Shown: positions 17,195 to 27,037 of the stretch, in pieces
Position numbering within the stretch: position 1 is the stretch's first letter
Layout: the number at the start of each line of letters is the position of its first letter
Assembly: GCA_002102555.1 (NCBI GenBank)
Contig: MCFL01000238.1
Location: forward strand, 1 to 36,475
Direction of reading: 5' to 3'
DNA: 36,475 nucleotides
Source: Catenaria anguillulae PL171
Lineage: Eukaryota; Blastocladiomycota; Blastocladiomycetes; Blastocladiales; Catenariaceae
Notes under the pieces: model-generated
Told to the model about the DNA's origin: nothing
Databases searched by the model: none
Seen by the model: the letters and a program-made list of their open reading frames with translations, nothing else
Translations under genes and position numbers: made by a program

Positions 17195-18529
17195 ACTACG
17201 CGTCGGTCCGCTGTGGTCCCAAGCATCTACTCGTGGGACCTGGACGAGAAACCATACCCGGTCATTCCGCGCGGCGACAACTCCGACTGTTTGCATGTCA
17301 TCGAGCTTGATATCAACATCAACCATGCATCCATCCACGATCGTGCCCTTGCCCTTGCATACCTTGCACCGCTTGCGTCACCCTGCGCAGATCGTGCCCA
17401 CGGCCCCCACTCTTGTCGAGCACCACGGCCGCCACCACGACCACACCCGCCTCCAATGAGATTCAACAGTCAACCCAGGCCTTGCCCCGTCATTGGACCG
17501 TGGACCCAAATGGACCGCATCAAGCGTTTCGCCATGGCAGCCAAGCAATTGGCTCACGACAACGCGGTGCACAACTTGATTGCCGCTGTCAATGCAGCGT
17601 GCATTGTTGCGCGCGAGGTCTTACCCTCGGGCACGGCGCCGACCCGCTGCTGCGCGCAAGCTGTGGTTGCACTCATGCAGCCTGACACCAGCCGCGCCCG
17701 CAAGCAGATCTGCCAAACTATTCGCGGGCTTGGCAAACCGCAGTTGGCCGAGTTTGTCGAGGGATTCGGTAGCGCCGAGCTCCTCAATCACGTCGTTTAC
17801 CGCTGCTTTTCGTTGCAGTTTGGCCCCGGGCGAGCATTCCACGGAATCCCGTCCAGCTCTGTCCCTGCATTTAGGACCGCCCTTGTCACTGGCCGCCACC
17901 GCGTTTTTGTGCCGGCTTTCCTCGGCGTCCAGAAGGTGTACGAGCCTGCCGCGCAGTTGCATGCAATCGAGCTACTGCACCACTGCGGTGTCGACAAGCA
18001 TGCCATTGAAGAGCACCTTGGGTTGAGTTTGGGTGAGGCGATCGGGTTGGGCGTCCGCAAGGAAATCGTTGCGGCTGGAAAGGTGCTCTGGTTTGCTTGG
18101 GCGCTCACGGCGGGTTGGCTGACGGGCACAGGAGGCCAGGTTTCGTTTGCTTGCATAAACCATGGTATGTTGCCTCTCCTGATTGAATCTTATCATCTTG
18201 TTTTTCGAAATTCATCCTGACTGACTGGGTTTCGTTGCATGTTTCAAGGGCTGTCCAATATCGCCGCAGCACATTTCGACCTCGCATGCCACATCCCAAA
18301 ACTGGTCAAGTATCAATTGCCGCATGACAAGAACGCAAGCATGTTGGGCGATCTGCCACAGAACGAATCAGGGCTCATTCGTCGAATGGACCACGAAGAA
18401 GAGCATATTCGGGCCTGCGACGGTGACTCAATCACTGCGCATGTGGTCGAGACAGCTCTGACTGACGATTATCCAGAGGAAGTCGAGGAAGCGATTCGCG
18501 GCATGGATTTGGAACTCACCGTTGACTAA
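17195..18529 (+). CDS. Unrecognised protein, two exons (possible 3' part of a longer gene)
   Basis: Exon 1 runs to 18164 and exon 2 is 18249-18529. The 84-nt intron has donor GTATGT and acceptor TTTCAAG. Splicing joins SFACINHG to LSNIAAAHFDL in frame. Protein-like sequence begins at about 17206 (SIYSWDLDEKPYPVIPRG). The central part is helical and rich in Ala, Val and Cys (LIAAVNAACIVAREVLPSG, then ELLNHVVYRCFSLQFG and YEPAAQLHAIELLHHCG). The C-terminus is acidic and ends GMDLELTVD. No ATG in good context marks the start, and coding-like frames continue upstream to about 17010 (ALMKPPCSLFKTFFTLTF), so the 5' boundary is open. I do not recognise the family and suggest no function. Confidence 0.5.
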
Positions 18530-18689
18530 CTTCTAGCTCGGATTGCTTCCCCTGGTTCGCTGTTTTTCAATTTCAAGGCAGCGACTGACCGCGGCACTGA
18601 CCAAACGCTGCCGACTTATGCACAGATCAGTCGACCCTCGCTTCGTCCTCGACATCCAAACCTGCACTTTCATCTGACCAGTCGCCAGC

Positions 18690-19110
18690 GACGTCGGGAG
18701 GCGATGTCCACTGTGGCTCAATGATCCGCCAGCTGTTTCCGCAAGATCTCCCGATTCCGTTGCTTATCCAGCAGCTCCTCGCCCAATTGGCGAACAGTTT
18801 GCCCAACGACCATTGTCAATGCCTCGATCACGCAGTACCCAATCGTCCCTCCGTATGCGCTGACTTAACATGGGGTCCAAGGTAAGACACTTTCTTCCAT
18901 CTTGATCGCCGATACTCGCCCAAGTGTAATGACCGTCTCCCCACACGCGTTCTAGTTGCATTGTCTCGTGTGCGGACTTCTGCTGGCGTGGCTCTGGCCC
19001 GTGCCCCAACGATAGCCGACTTTGAGGCCTTTGTCCCCAAGGAGGATATTCAAAACGAGGACAATCGTCTCAAGGGATTGTCAGAAAGCACCGTTGCTCA
19101 GATGAACACG
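18690..19110 (+). CDS. Weak coding fragment with a possible intron
   Basis: Two plus-strand segments have protein-like composition. About 18720-18850 reads MIRQLFPQDLPIPLLIQQLL and about 18958-19110 reads ALARAPTIADFEAFVPKED and DNRLKGLSESTVAQM. Between them are a good donor GTAAGA (18883) and the acceptor TTCTAG (18956), but the phases of the two segments do not match with that donor. They could be downstream exons of the preceding gene or a separate small gene. The call is tentative. Confidence 0.2.
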
Positions 19111-19249
19111 CGAGGCCAAGACGGGCATGGATCTCTTGACTGTTTTGTTTATCATGCTCTTCTGTACATTCACATGTGTCGACACCATGAAAGTGATTTT
19201 TCTTCTGCTCTCTGTTGCCTGACTCATGGGAATGCTGCTGGCCAGTTAG

Positions 19250-19579
19250 CTACTTCTGCAGCTGCGCATCATTCCTGGTAGCGACAAGATGCATGAGGTC
19301 ATTGTAGACACGCTTTTGGGTTGGAAGCACTCCCAAGAATCGGTACGTCCACCATCTCGCGTATGCCTTTGCTTCAGCGCCGCGGCCGCACTCTTCGAAA
19401 TGACGTCCAACCTCAAATGCACACAGCAGCAGTGCGCCACCAGCAAGCTCGCCATGGCTTTTGTTAAGCGGGTCTGCCTCCCGCTCGTCATCACTGCTCC
19501 CGTCGCCAATTGACACCCGCACGTATTTGGTACCTGTGACATTAGCATGAATCAAGCTTGTGTATGTTTGATTGTCCAA
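19250..19579 (-). CDS. Hypothetical 109-residue protein
   Basis: A complete minus-strand frame begins MDNQTYTSLIHAN and ends LVATRNDAQLQK. A helical stretch (LLLCAFEVGRHFEECGRGAE followed by AKAYARWWTYRFLG) has the rhythm of a TPR or Sel1-like hairpin, but one repeat is too little to assign. It lies 60 bases beyond the stop of the LRRC40-like gene on the same strand and could be an independent small gene or a terminal exon. Confidence 0.35.
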   Translation of the reverse strand: MDNQTYTSLIHANVTGTKYVRVSIGDGSSDDEREADPLNKSHGELAGGALLLCAFEVGRHFEECGRGAEAKAYARWWTYRFLGVLPTQKRVYNDLMHLVATRNDAQLQK

Positions 19580-19638
19580 AAATGTGCAAACCCATTATCG
19601 ATACAACATTACAACATGTTCATCCAAGGCCCACTTAC

Positions 19639-22250
19639 TCAACCCCGAGGCAACCTTCCACGACACCACTCCAACACGGCCGCCGACCCGCGCTGCACCA
19701 CATCCCACCTAGGCACCCTGAAACAATTTCCCTCGACCTTGAGCACCTGCAACCCGGGCACATTAGCCAGCCTAGGGTCCAGCTTGCCCAAAGCATTATT
19801 GCTCAAGTCCAAGCACACGAGCCGCGGAACCGTTCGCATAGCGTCGTCGCCAACGTCCACGTCAGTCAACTGGTTGTTTGCCACAAGCAGAGTCGCGAGC
19901 GACGGCAAATGAGCAAACACACTGAGCGACAAAACACCCGACAATTGGCATGCGACCAGCGTGAGTGTGTGCAAGTGCGGGGCATTGCAAAGGCCGTCGA
20001 CAGGCAGGCGCAGGAGCGGGTTGTGGCTGAGATCGAGTGTGGCGAGCGAGGTTGGCACGGGCAGCGACGCGGGCAGGGACGTTAGGTGGCAGTGCGTCAG
20101 CGACAGGTCCGTGAGCGAGGCAAGTGGGGAAAGGTCCGGGAACCGGCCCAGGGTCGCGACACGTGTCAGCGTGAGTGTGCGCAGTGGCGACCGAGGGTTG
20201 GACGTGTGCGCAAGGGCAAGCGATTCAAGGGTGGTTGCCGTCAGGTTTGGGTAGGTGGACATGTCGGCCGTGAGGATCGGGCCGCCATCAGCCATGGTTG
20301 CGCTTGTCGTAGCATCCATGCGAGTTTCCTCCTGGACAGAGTCAGACACTTGAGAAACCATGGACATGGTGGATGCGCGCTTGTTGGACACAGCGGGTTC
20401 GGGCGCGTTGCCAAACAGGCCCATGGGCGACATGGCCACGGCCGAGGGCTTGCGGCGAATGCGCCGGCCAGACGGCAGTGTGATCCATTCGTCGACTGGC
20501 GGTTGCTGCTTTTGTTGCTGCTGTTGTGGCTGCTGTTGCACCTGTTGTGGAGCGGGTGCACGCGAAGGCGTGGATCCTGCTGGCGCTGGAGCCGACGCGG
20601 GCGCACGTGTTGGGGTTGGCTGTGGAGTGTACGGATCGCTGGCCAACGACGCCGGCCGGGCACGCGATTGCTGGACTTTGACGGGTGATGGTGGCTTGTA
20701 CCCGGGTGCTACATGAATCCAACACGCGCGTGAGTTGAAAGGAACAAAAAATCCCTAAAGTATGCAGAAACGACAATGAACGTACGCAGCTTCTCCTTCA
20801 ACCACTTCAACAAGGCCACGGTGCCGCCCGACCTCGGCACGCCACGGACCAAATTTCCCTCGACGTTGAGTGCATGCAGTGGCACAAACCCTAGCTCAGG
20901 CGGCAGCACCGAGATTGCATTGTTGGTCAAATCCAACCGCTTGAGATCGGGCATGGCTCCAGGCGTGTACACCTCCTCGGGCACCGACTCTAGCTGATTG
21001 TCGCGCACATCGAGCAATGCCAGTTTAGGTAGCGACCCCGTGGGAATGTCGAGGATGGCGATTCGGTTGGACGACACGTAAAGCTCCTTCAAGGTGGGTG
21101 CGCCGTCTTGTGGGATGTGCAGGGCAGCGAGCTTGTTGCGGCGCAAATCCAACACCTCGAGCGGCCAAGCGGCGCCGCTGTTCAAGACAAACTCGTCAAT
21201 TTGGTTGCCCGAAACATCGAGCGCACGCAATGTCGGTGGCACCAGAGCGGGTGCTACGCGCAACCGGTTGTTGGCGAGCTTGAGCGATATCAATGCTTGC
21301 ATGTGCGACAAATCGGCCGATACGGATCCCAGCAAGTTGTCGGAAGCATCCAGGGTCGTCAACTTTGGCAAGACGCCGGCGGGCAGCGCGAGCGAACCGG
21401 CGATCGAGTTGTTGTTGAGAGCCAGCGTGCCCAGGTTGGGCAACTCGGTAATGCATTGAGGCACGTCGGTCAGCCGATTGCCGGCCAAGTTGAGCACCGT
21501 CAAGTTGACGAGTTTTGCCAATGCTTGTGCATCGCACAGTCCCGGGTTGGTCAGGTAGTTGTTGTGCACGTCGAGCACCTGGAGCGCGGGAAACACCTCG
21601 GCGAGCTTTGGGTCCAAGCACGTGAGCTGATTGTCTGCGAGCAGCAGCTTGGTGAGCTCGACGGCGTCCCACCACCGGTCGTTGGCGCTCGTGTCGAGCG
21701 AGGCCGTTGCTGACGTCGGCGGCTCGTACATGGACCAGATGGCGGGCGGAACTGGGCCAGCAAGGCGCCGGTTGGACAAATTGAGTTTGCCGTCAGCACG
21801 GGCGGCGCGCAGGGTGAGCGCCAGGGACTTGGCCGACAGGGTCGAAGATTCGCGGGTGTCATTGTCGGGGGAGGCCGGGCGACGGCGGTGAGGCGAGAAA
21901 GGTGGGGCGGGATCGGGTGGGGCGGCCGCGGCGAAAAAGTTTGGGTTGGCCTTGAGATGCGCGGGCGGGCCGCGTGCCGGGCGGCGGGCAGAGCCGGCGG
22001 ACGCGGACGAGGAAGAGGAAGCAAAGGACATGCTGGTGCGGTTCGTGTTGCTGGCCCGTGGATCGCCGTTCATCTTGTCTTGATTCAGCAAGTATTCTAA
22101 GCATGAATTCATGCACTTTGGGGATGTGGCCGGCGATGGATCAGGATCAGAGTCGAGAGTCACAGGCGGGCCGTCTGGTGAGTGTGGCGACTCGTTCAAG
22201 TGATCGTCGATGGTGATCAGCGATTGCTTCAAAACCTGTTCAAAACGCAC
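19639..22250 (-). CDS. LRRC40: LRRC40-type leucine-rich repeat protein, one intron
   Basis: Exon 1 is 22250-20786 and exon 2 is 20708-19639. The 77-nt intron has donor GTACGT and acceptor CATGTAG, and splicing joins LKEKL to PPGYKPP in frame. The product is 844 residues from 22250, or 785 from the second candidate ATG at 22073, whose context is equally good. Diagnostic LRRC40 features are ARADGKLNLSNRRL followed by RWWDAVELTKLLLADNQL before the first LRR array. That array of about a dozen repeats ends with a cap (ALLKWLKEKL). A disordered Gln/Pro-rich linker follows, then a second LRR array and the terminal cap NCFRVPRWDVVQRGSAAVLEW. Animal LRRC40 has the same two-array, two-cap layout with a shorter linker and about 600 residues. 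Its molecular role is poorly known; repeat scaffolds of this kind bind proteins. Confidence 0.85.
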
Positions 22251-23242
22251 AGCCTTGCGCTGCGTTTCTTTTTCGGGTCATTTTGTCATTTGGTCGTTTC
22301 ACCAAACCATCCACAATCCGTTGTGCTTTTTGGAAATTTCAGGCTCGAGAGCTCAATACCAACGCATCCGACACTGCGACTCTCGGGACTGCCTGCATTT
22401 CAATTCACTCCATTGTGTGCACTGCCCTCCTGTCTTTTGACCGTCCCTCACCCTGGAATCATCCAGCAACCTTCGCTATTGCTCACCTACAACACTTGGC
22501 CGTCTGGTCTCCTTTCCTTTGCTGGTACGCACACAAGCCCTACACTTGCTGCTTCACAGTCTGTCGGCTCTTCAAGGTTGTCGTCCTCCCATGTCTATGT
22601 CTGTTGTGCTGCTTGTCTGCCCGTCGGCCTTCCGCCTCATTTCGCCTTGCACCTCTCGGTTTGCACGGTGATCGTCCGCACCGAGTCCACATGCACTGGC
22701 CATACGTCGCCGTTGCCGAGCCTTGGCCATCACTTTCCTTCCGGCACGAGTGCTGGCAAGGTCCCCGTCCCCCCAGCCGGCCGTCTTTTGCTAGGCAATC
22801 GATCGTCTCTTTTGCTCTGTGTGATCCCAATCCGTTTTTTCTTCGACAGACACGAGTGCCGAATGCCGATCCCACCTTTACCTTTACCTTTCATGAGCAC
22901 CAGCATCAATCGCAAAGCGGCAGACATGTGCATGGACCGACCAAAACCACAAACGACCACAAACGACCACATACCCAACGCAACGCAACGCAACGCAACT
23001 CGATCCCTTTGACCATCACTGAGACCGAGACTGACTCTTAACTGCGTTCCTGCGTTATCGCTCTACAGCACAGCAGCCAACCATCATCGTCCGCCCACTT
23101 CCTTTCTTTGCTTTGCTTTGCTTTGCTTTGCTTTTGCCGTCCCCTCCCCGTTGCCGTTGCCGTTGCCGTGATCAACCTCGATATCCATTTCTCCTTCATT
23201 CAACCCCCAACACAAATCACATCACGCTTCTTCATTTCCGCC
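22251..23242. promoter_or_regulatory. Divergent intergenic region between LRRC40-like gene and cyclin B
   Basis: About 1 kb separates the two starts. The part nearest the cyclin gene is strongly pyrimidine-biased on the plus strand. It contains short tandem repeats: four CAACG units at 22976-22995, five CTTTG units at 23106-23130, and about four CCGTTG units at 23148-23168. Such CT-rich tracts are common just upstream of fungal transcription or translation starts. I see no TATA box that I would defend and no convincing gene in the frames that cross this region. Confidence 0.5.
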
Positions 23243-25194
23243 ATGACGTCCCGCAACGATGTACGCATCCTCCACCCCGCTCGCTCCTGGATTTGGATTG
23301 GATGACTCACTCTCTCTCTCTCGCATGCTATTCCATACCTGCACAGACCCGCTTCGCTTACAGCCGCCACACGGCCGCGCAGCTGCCCAACAGCAACGAA
23401 AATGCAGGCAATGACACGACGGCCGCTGGATCGGGCGCACCGCTGGCCCCCGTCCCTATCAAGTCCCTGGCCCCTGCCGCCGGCCCGGCAACGCGTGCCG
23501 GAGCCCAAAAGATCCATGCCCCACCTAAACCCAAACCGGCGGCCGTCCCCACACGTGCCACCCGCGCAGCAGCAGCGGCTGCTGCCGCAAATGCAGCTGC
23601 GCCGCCCGCGACATCCTCTGCGGCCGTCCCCACCAACGCCAACGCCAACGAACACGGCCCCGCAGGCATCAAGCGCACGGCTTCGCGCCAACCAAAGATC
23701 ATGAGTCGCCAAGAACAGCAGCTTGCTCAAAAGCATGAAGTCAAGGTGGCGCCTGTCCCCGTCAAGGCCGGGTATTACGAGTCGATTGCTGAGGAAGTGG
23801 TGGTTGCGCCCGCCAGCAAGGCGCGCAAAACAACAAAGATGGAAACGGCGCGCGTGGCAAAATCGGCTGCCGCGGCCAAGCAAGCTGCGCGCGTGGATTC
23901 CGCATCCGAGGCACAAGCCGACGAGCAGCAACAAGATGTCGAGTCGCCACGGTCCAAGCGGTTGCGCTTGTGCGAGGAGGTGGCCCGTGAGATGGGCGTC
24001 GACCAGATTGTGGCCAGGAACCCTCGCACGGGACGCTTGTGCTTGATTGAGGATCCCGATGAGGAGGACATTCATGATCCGGCCATGTGTGGCGAGTATG
24101 CCCAAGAGATTTTGGATTACCTGGTTACGCGCGAGGTTCGTTTCTTCCCCTCTTTAAGGTTCCGATTGAGGTTGTGCCGTGTGCAGCTTTGCTCACTTGC
24201 TTTCTCATTCTTACAGAAAATCTTCCAACCCAAGGCCTACTACGTGACCCAACAGGGTGACATGTCATGGGGCATGCGGTCCGTGCTCGTCGACTGGCTC
24301 TTCGAGGTGCACAAGAAGTTTGAATTCCTGCCCGAGACCATGTTCCTTGCCGTGAGCCTCTTGGACCGGTTCATGTCGCTGCGCCAGTGCGACATTGGCA
24401 AGTTTCAGCTGGTCGGCCTCACGTGCTTGTTTATCGCGGCCAAGATCGAAGAGGTCAACCCGCCGCAAATCGGCACGCTTGTGTACATGGCCGACAATGG
24501 TTTTGCCGAGGCCGACATGATTGCTGCAGAATCGTACATTTTGAAGACGCTCGACTTTGATCTGTGGGCGCCTGGGCCTTTCTCCTTCATCCGCCGCATT
24601 TCCAAGGCCGACGAGTACGACTTGCACAACCGCAACCTGACAAAGTACCTTGTGGAGGTGGCTCTCATGGACCACCGGTTCCTCGCGTACCCCATGTCTC
24701 AAATTGCCGCTGGCGCATTTTTCGTGGCGCGGGCGGCCAACGTGTTCCAAACATCGTCAAAGACAAAGACGGTCACCATGGCCGCGGGCGAGTACGCGGC
24801 CGAAGCGCTCGAGTGGGGCGTCTACTTTGTGCAGTCGTCTGGGTATTGTCGCAAGGAGCTTGTGCCGATTGTGGCGCTGTTCAACGACTTTTTCAACGTC
24901 AAGGTTCCCCAGTCGGTCAACGAGTGGGCGTTTTTCACGTCCAAGCTGACCCACAGCAAGCGGTACCGCGACTTGGACTTGCGCATCAACGCCGTGGTTG
25001 CTGCCTTGAAACTCGAGAAGGAGTGCGACGCCGTTGTCAAGCAGCACGCCGAAATGGATGCCGAGGCGATGCAGGAGGCCAGATTGGGTGCACAAGCGGC
25101 AGAAATTAAGGCCACGGGCGGCGTGGCGCCGGCATTGCCCAATGGTGGGCGGTTGGGCGTTTGGAAGCCGTTGCCCGTGGCTCAGATCGAGTAA
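23243..25194 (+). CDS. G2/mitotic B-type cyclin, three exons
   Basis: Exons are 23243-23260, 23347-24135 and 24217-25194, giving 594 residues. Introns of 86 and 81 nt start GTACGC and GTTCGT and end CACAG and TTACAG. The second is a multiple of three without a stop. Residues 1-250 are Ala/Pro/Lys-rich and disordered. The cyclin box begins near residue 250 with YAQEILDYLV. The B-type signature MRSVLVDWLFEVHKKF is at about 289-304, followed by LAVSLLDRFMS and LFIAAKIEEVNPP. The second cyclin fold starts near LTKYLVEVALMDHRFL. Cyclin B binds and activates Cdk1 for entry into mitosis. The first exon encodes only six residues, and the ATG is placed there because it splices in frame. No classic N-terminal destruction box stands out. 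RxxL occurs only late (R211), just ahead of the cyclin box. Confidence 0.92.
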
Positions 25195-26116
25195 CGTCCC
25201 TCTCCGCTTCTGTGCTTGTTTTTTTTTTTCTCTGTTGCCCCGTTTCATTCTTTTGAGATCGCACATCTACCCTGCTTGATAAAAACCAAAACCCTTGATC
25301 TACCCCCCTTTTGCGGTTTCTTTCTCACCCTCGCTCTCGTTGAGGCTCTTGTTTGCTTGTCGCATGTTGGATTTGCAACCACAATCTCTCGCTTCCACCG
25401 ACCACCTTCCACGTCAGCCACCGCGCATCATCGCATGACCCCATTCCCACCTTCTCCTCTTTCTTTAGGTTCGCTCGGCGGCATGGACTCGGTGGTTGTG
25501 TGCGCTTGTGGATTGGGCTTCGGCTTGTTTGGATCTGGTTCTTTTCTTTTGTTCTTGTCCGTCTTTCCCTATACCGATGCTGCGCCAACACTTCATGTTG
25601 CTCGCCTGCGCTTCTGTAGTGATTCTATTCCTCTTTTCTTGTCCCCTCCCTCTACTGATGATTGTTGACTGTGAGTTGGATTTTGCCATTGGATGGACAC
25701 CAGGATGATTCTGAATTGATACTTTTGTTGCTGACTACTTCCTTGCACCTATCACCTTGGTCACTCAAAGCGAATGCCAGTGCTCCATGTTAACCTGAAG
25801 CACTCACAAACAGCCCTCCGTTGGCACTGGTTGCTGACGGGAGGGACCATCAGACCTGTCCAACTGAATTTGGGCATTGAGTTGCCGGGAAGAAAAGAAT
25901 GCCCCGCTTGCCCCGCGCGCGTGTCTTGCCACTGACAAAGACGACTGAGACGAGAAACTTTCAGCAGGCCGCTCCACGCTCTCGCTCCTCCCACACACGA
26001 GGCAGGCAAAGCCCAAGAGCGGCCCAGACGAGAGATAGAAGAAAAAAAAAAGAATGTACATTTACAAGAAGCAGCTACCGACCCAACAATCCATCCACCC
26101 TTCATGTCCCCTCACC
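25195..26116. other. Intergenic region between convergent genes
   Basis: Nine hundred bases lie between the stop codons of the plus-strand cyclin gene and the minus-strand RPAC2 gene. A T-rich tract follows the cyclin stop at 25218-25230, and an A run at about 26040-26052 lies 3' of RPAC2; both fit 3' UTR and polyadenylation areas. Long open frames here are pyrimidine-biased and unlike proteins. No gene is supported. Confidence 0.5.
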
Positions 26117-26742
26117 TTATGCCTCATACTCTGGCGTAAACGTGTACTTGCCGTGCTGAATCTCGTGCTGGAACTGCAGCATCATGTGATCCGACATGTC
26201 CATGACGGTATCGAGTGCCCGGCGGAACGCGTCGGCGGGCGTGATGGATCCGTCCGTTTCAATGCGCAAGTGTGTTTCGTCCACGGACGGGTGCGGGATC
26301 GAGTACCCCGAGAAGGTGACTTCTGGGCTGTAAATAGGAAACCACGCGTGCAGCGAATGGGTGTGTGGGCGTCAGTTTGGGGGGTGGCACGGAATGCATG
26401 GGTATGGAAAATTAGTAGCAGGAGCCGGCGGCGTACAATCGGTGCAGAATGTAGCGGAGAAGCCCAGACATGGTGTGGCCTTCTTTCTTGAGCACAAATG
26501 TGCATGCAGATTCGTCGCCTGGTTGGTCGCCTTCGACGGGAAGCTACAAACGAAAGGGAGCGAGGAAAATGCGGCGAGAGGAGAGGTGGCGGTTTTAGGT
26601 GCTTGTTCCGTCAGTGTCATTCGATTGTCATTGGCCAGCTATCCAGGCAGGACGTGGTGGCGGTACTCACAATGGAGATGCGCTGCTCAACGGGCGCCTC
26701 GGCGGCGCCGTCAATTTCCATGGGTGTTTCGTGCGTTGACAT
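26117..26742 (-). CDS. RPC19: DNA-directed RNA polymerases I and III subunit RPAC2 (AC19), three exons
   Basis: Exons are 26742-26671, 26543-26437 and 26327-26117, giving 129 residues. Introns of 127 and 109 nt have donors GTGAGT and GTACGC and acceptors TTGTAG and TTACAG. After a short N-terminus (MSTHETPMEID) the protein has the alpha-like subunit fold of the Rpb11/AC19 family. It has DESACTFVLKKEGHTMSGLL, which fits the conserved beta strand and T-x-G/L-L helix start, then FSGYSIPHPSVDETHLRIET, the AC19 signature region. A C-terminal helix reads DAFRRALDTVMDMSDHMM. AC19 pairs with AC40 to nucleate assembly of both Pol I and Pol III. The length and exon joins agree with fungal orthologues. 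Expression is likely shared with the divergent RasGAP gene through the 26743-27037 spacer. Confidence 0.92.
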
Positions 26743-27037
26743 TGCGGTTGGTCTGTAGAGTGTGAGTTTGGCTGCTTTTTCTGTTGCACAGGTTCTTTGC
26801 TGCCCAGTGACGGTATTGCACGGTATTGACGACAGATGTTGGCCAACGACGGGTTTACCGTCAGCGCTCTGCTCACGCGCAGTCACGTGACCAGTTGATC
26901 AGAACCAGTGAGGACGCGAAGGTGATTCCCATCTCCCCTTTATGTCGGCTCATTGAACGGTCAAGGATACCTCATGTATGACGTATGGTATGAAAGCAAC
27001 CCAAAGTACACCCCCGGCATTTCACTCCCAGTCGATC
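26743..27037. promoter_or_regulatory. Putative bidirectional promoter with a GTCACGTGAC palindrome
   Basis: A perfect 10-base palindrome, GTCACGTGAC, is at 26882-26891, midway between the divergent RPAC2 and RasGAP genes. Its core TCACGTGA is the binding sequence of bHLH factors such as yeast Cbf1. That family knowledge and the central position support a regulatory role; binding here is inferred. Confidence 0.55.

Noticed and set aside
22283-23041. Plus-strand open frames upstream of cyclin B
   Set aside because: They are pyrimidine-biased, rich in Ser, Pro, Cys and His, and overlap short tandem repeats. They have no recognisable domain and look like promoter or 5' UTR sequence.
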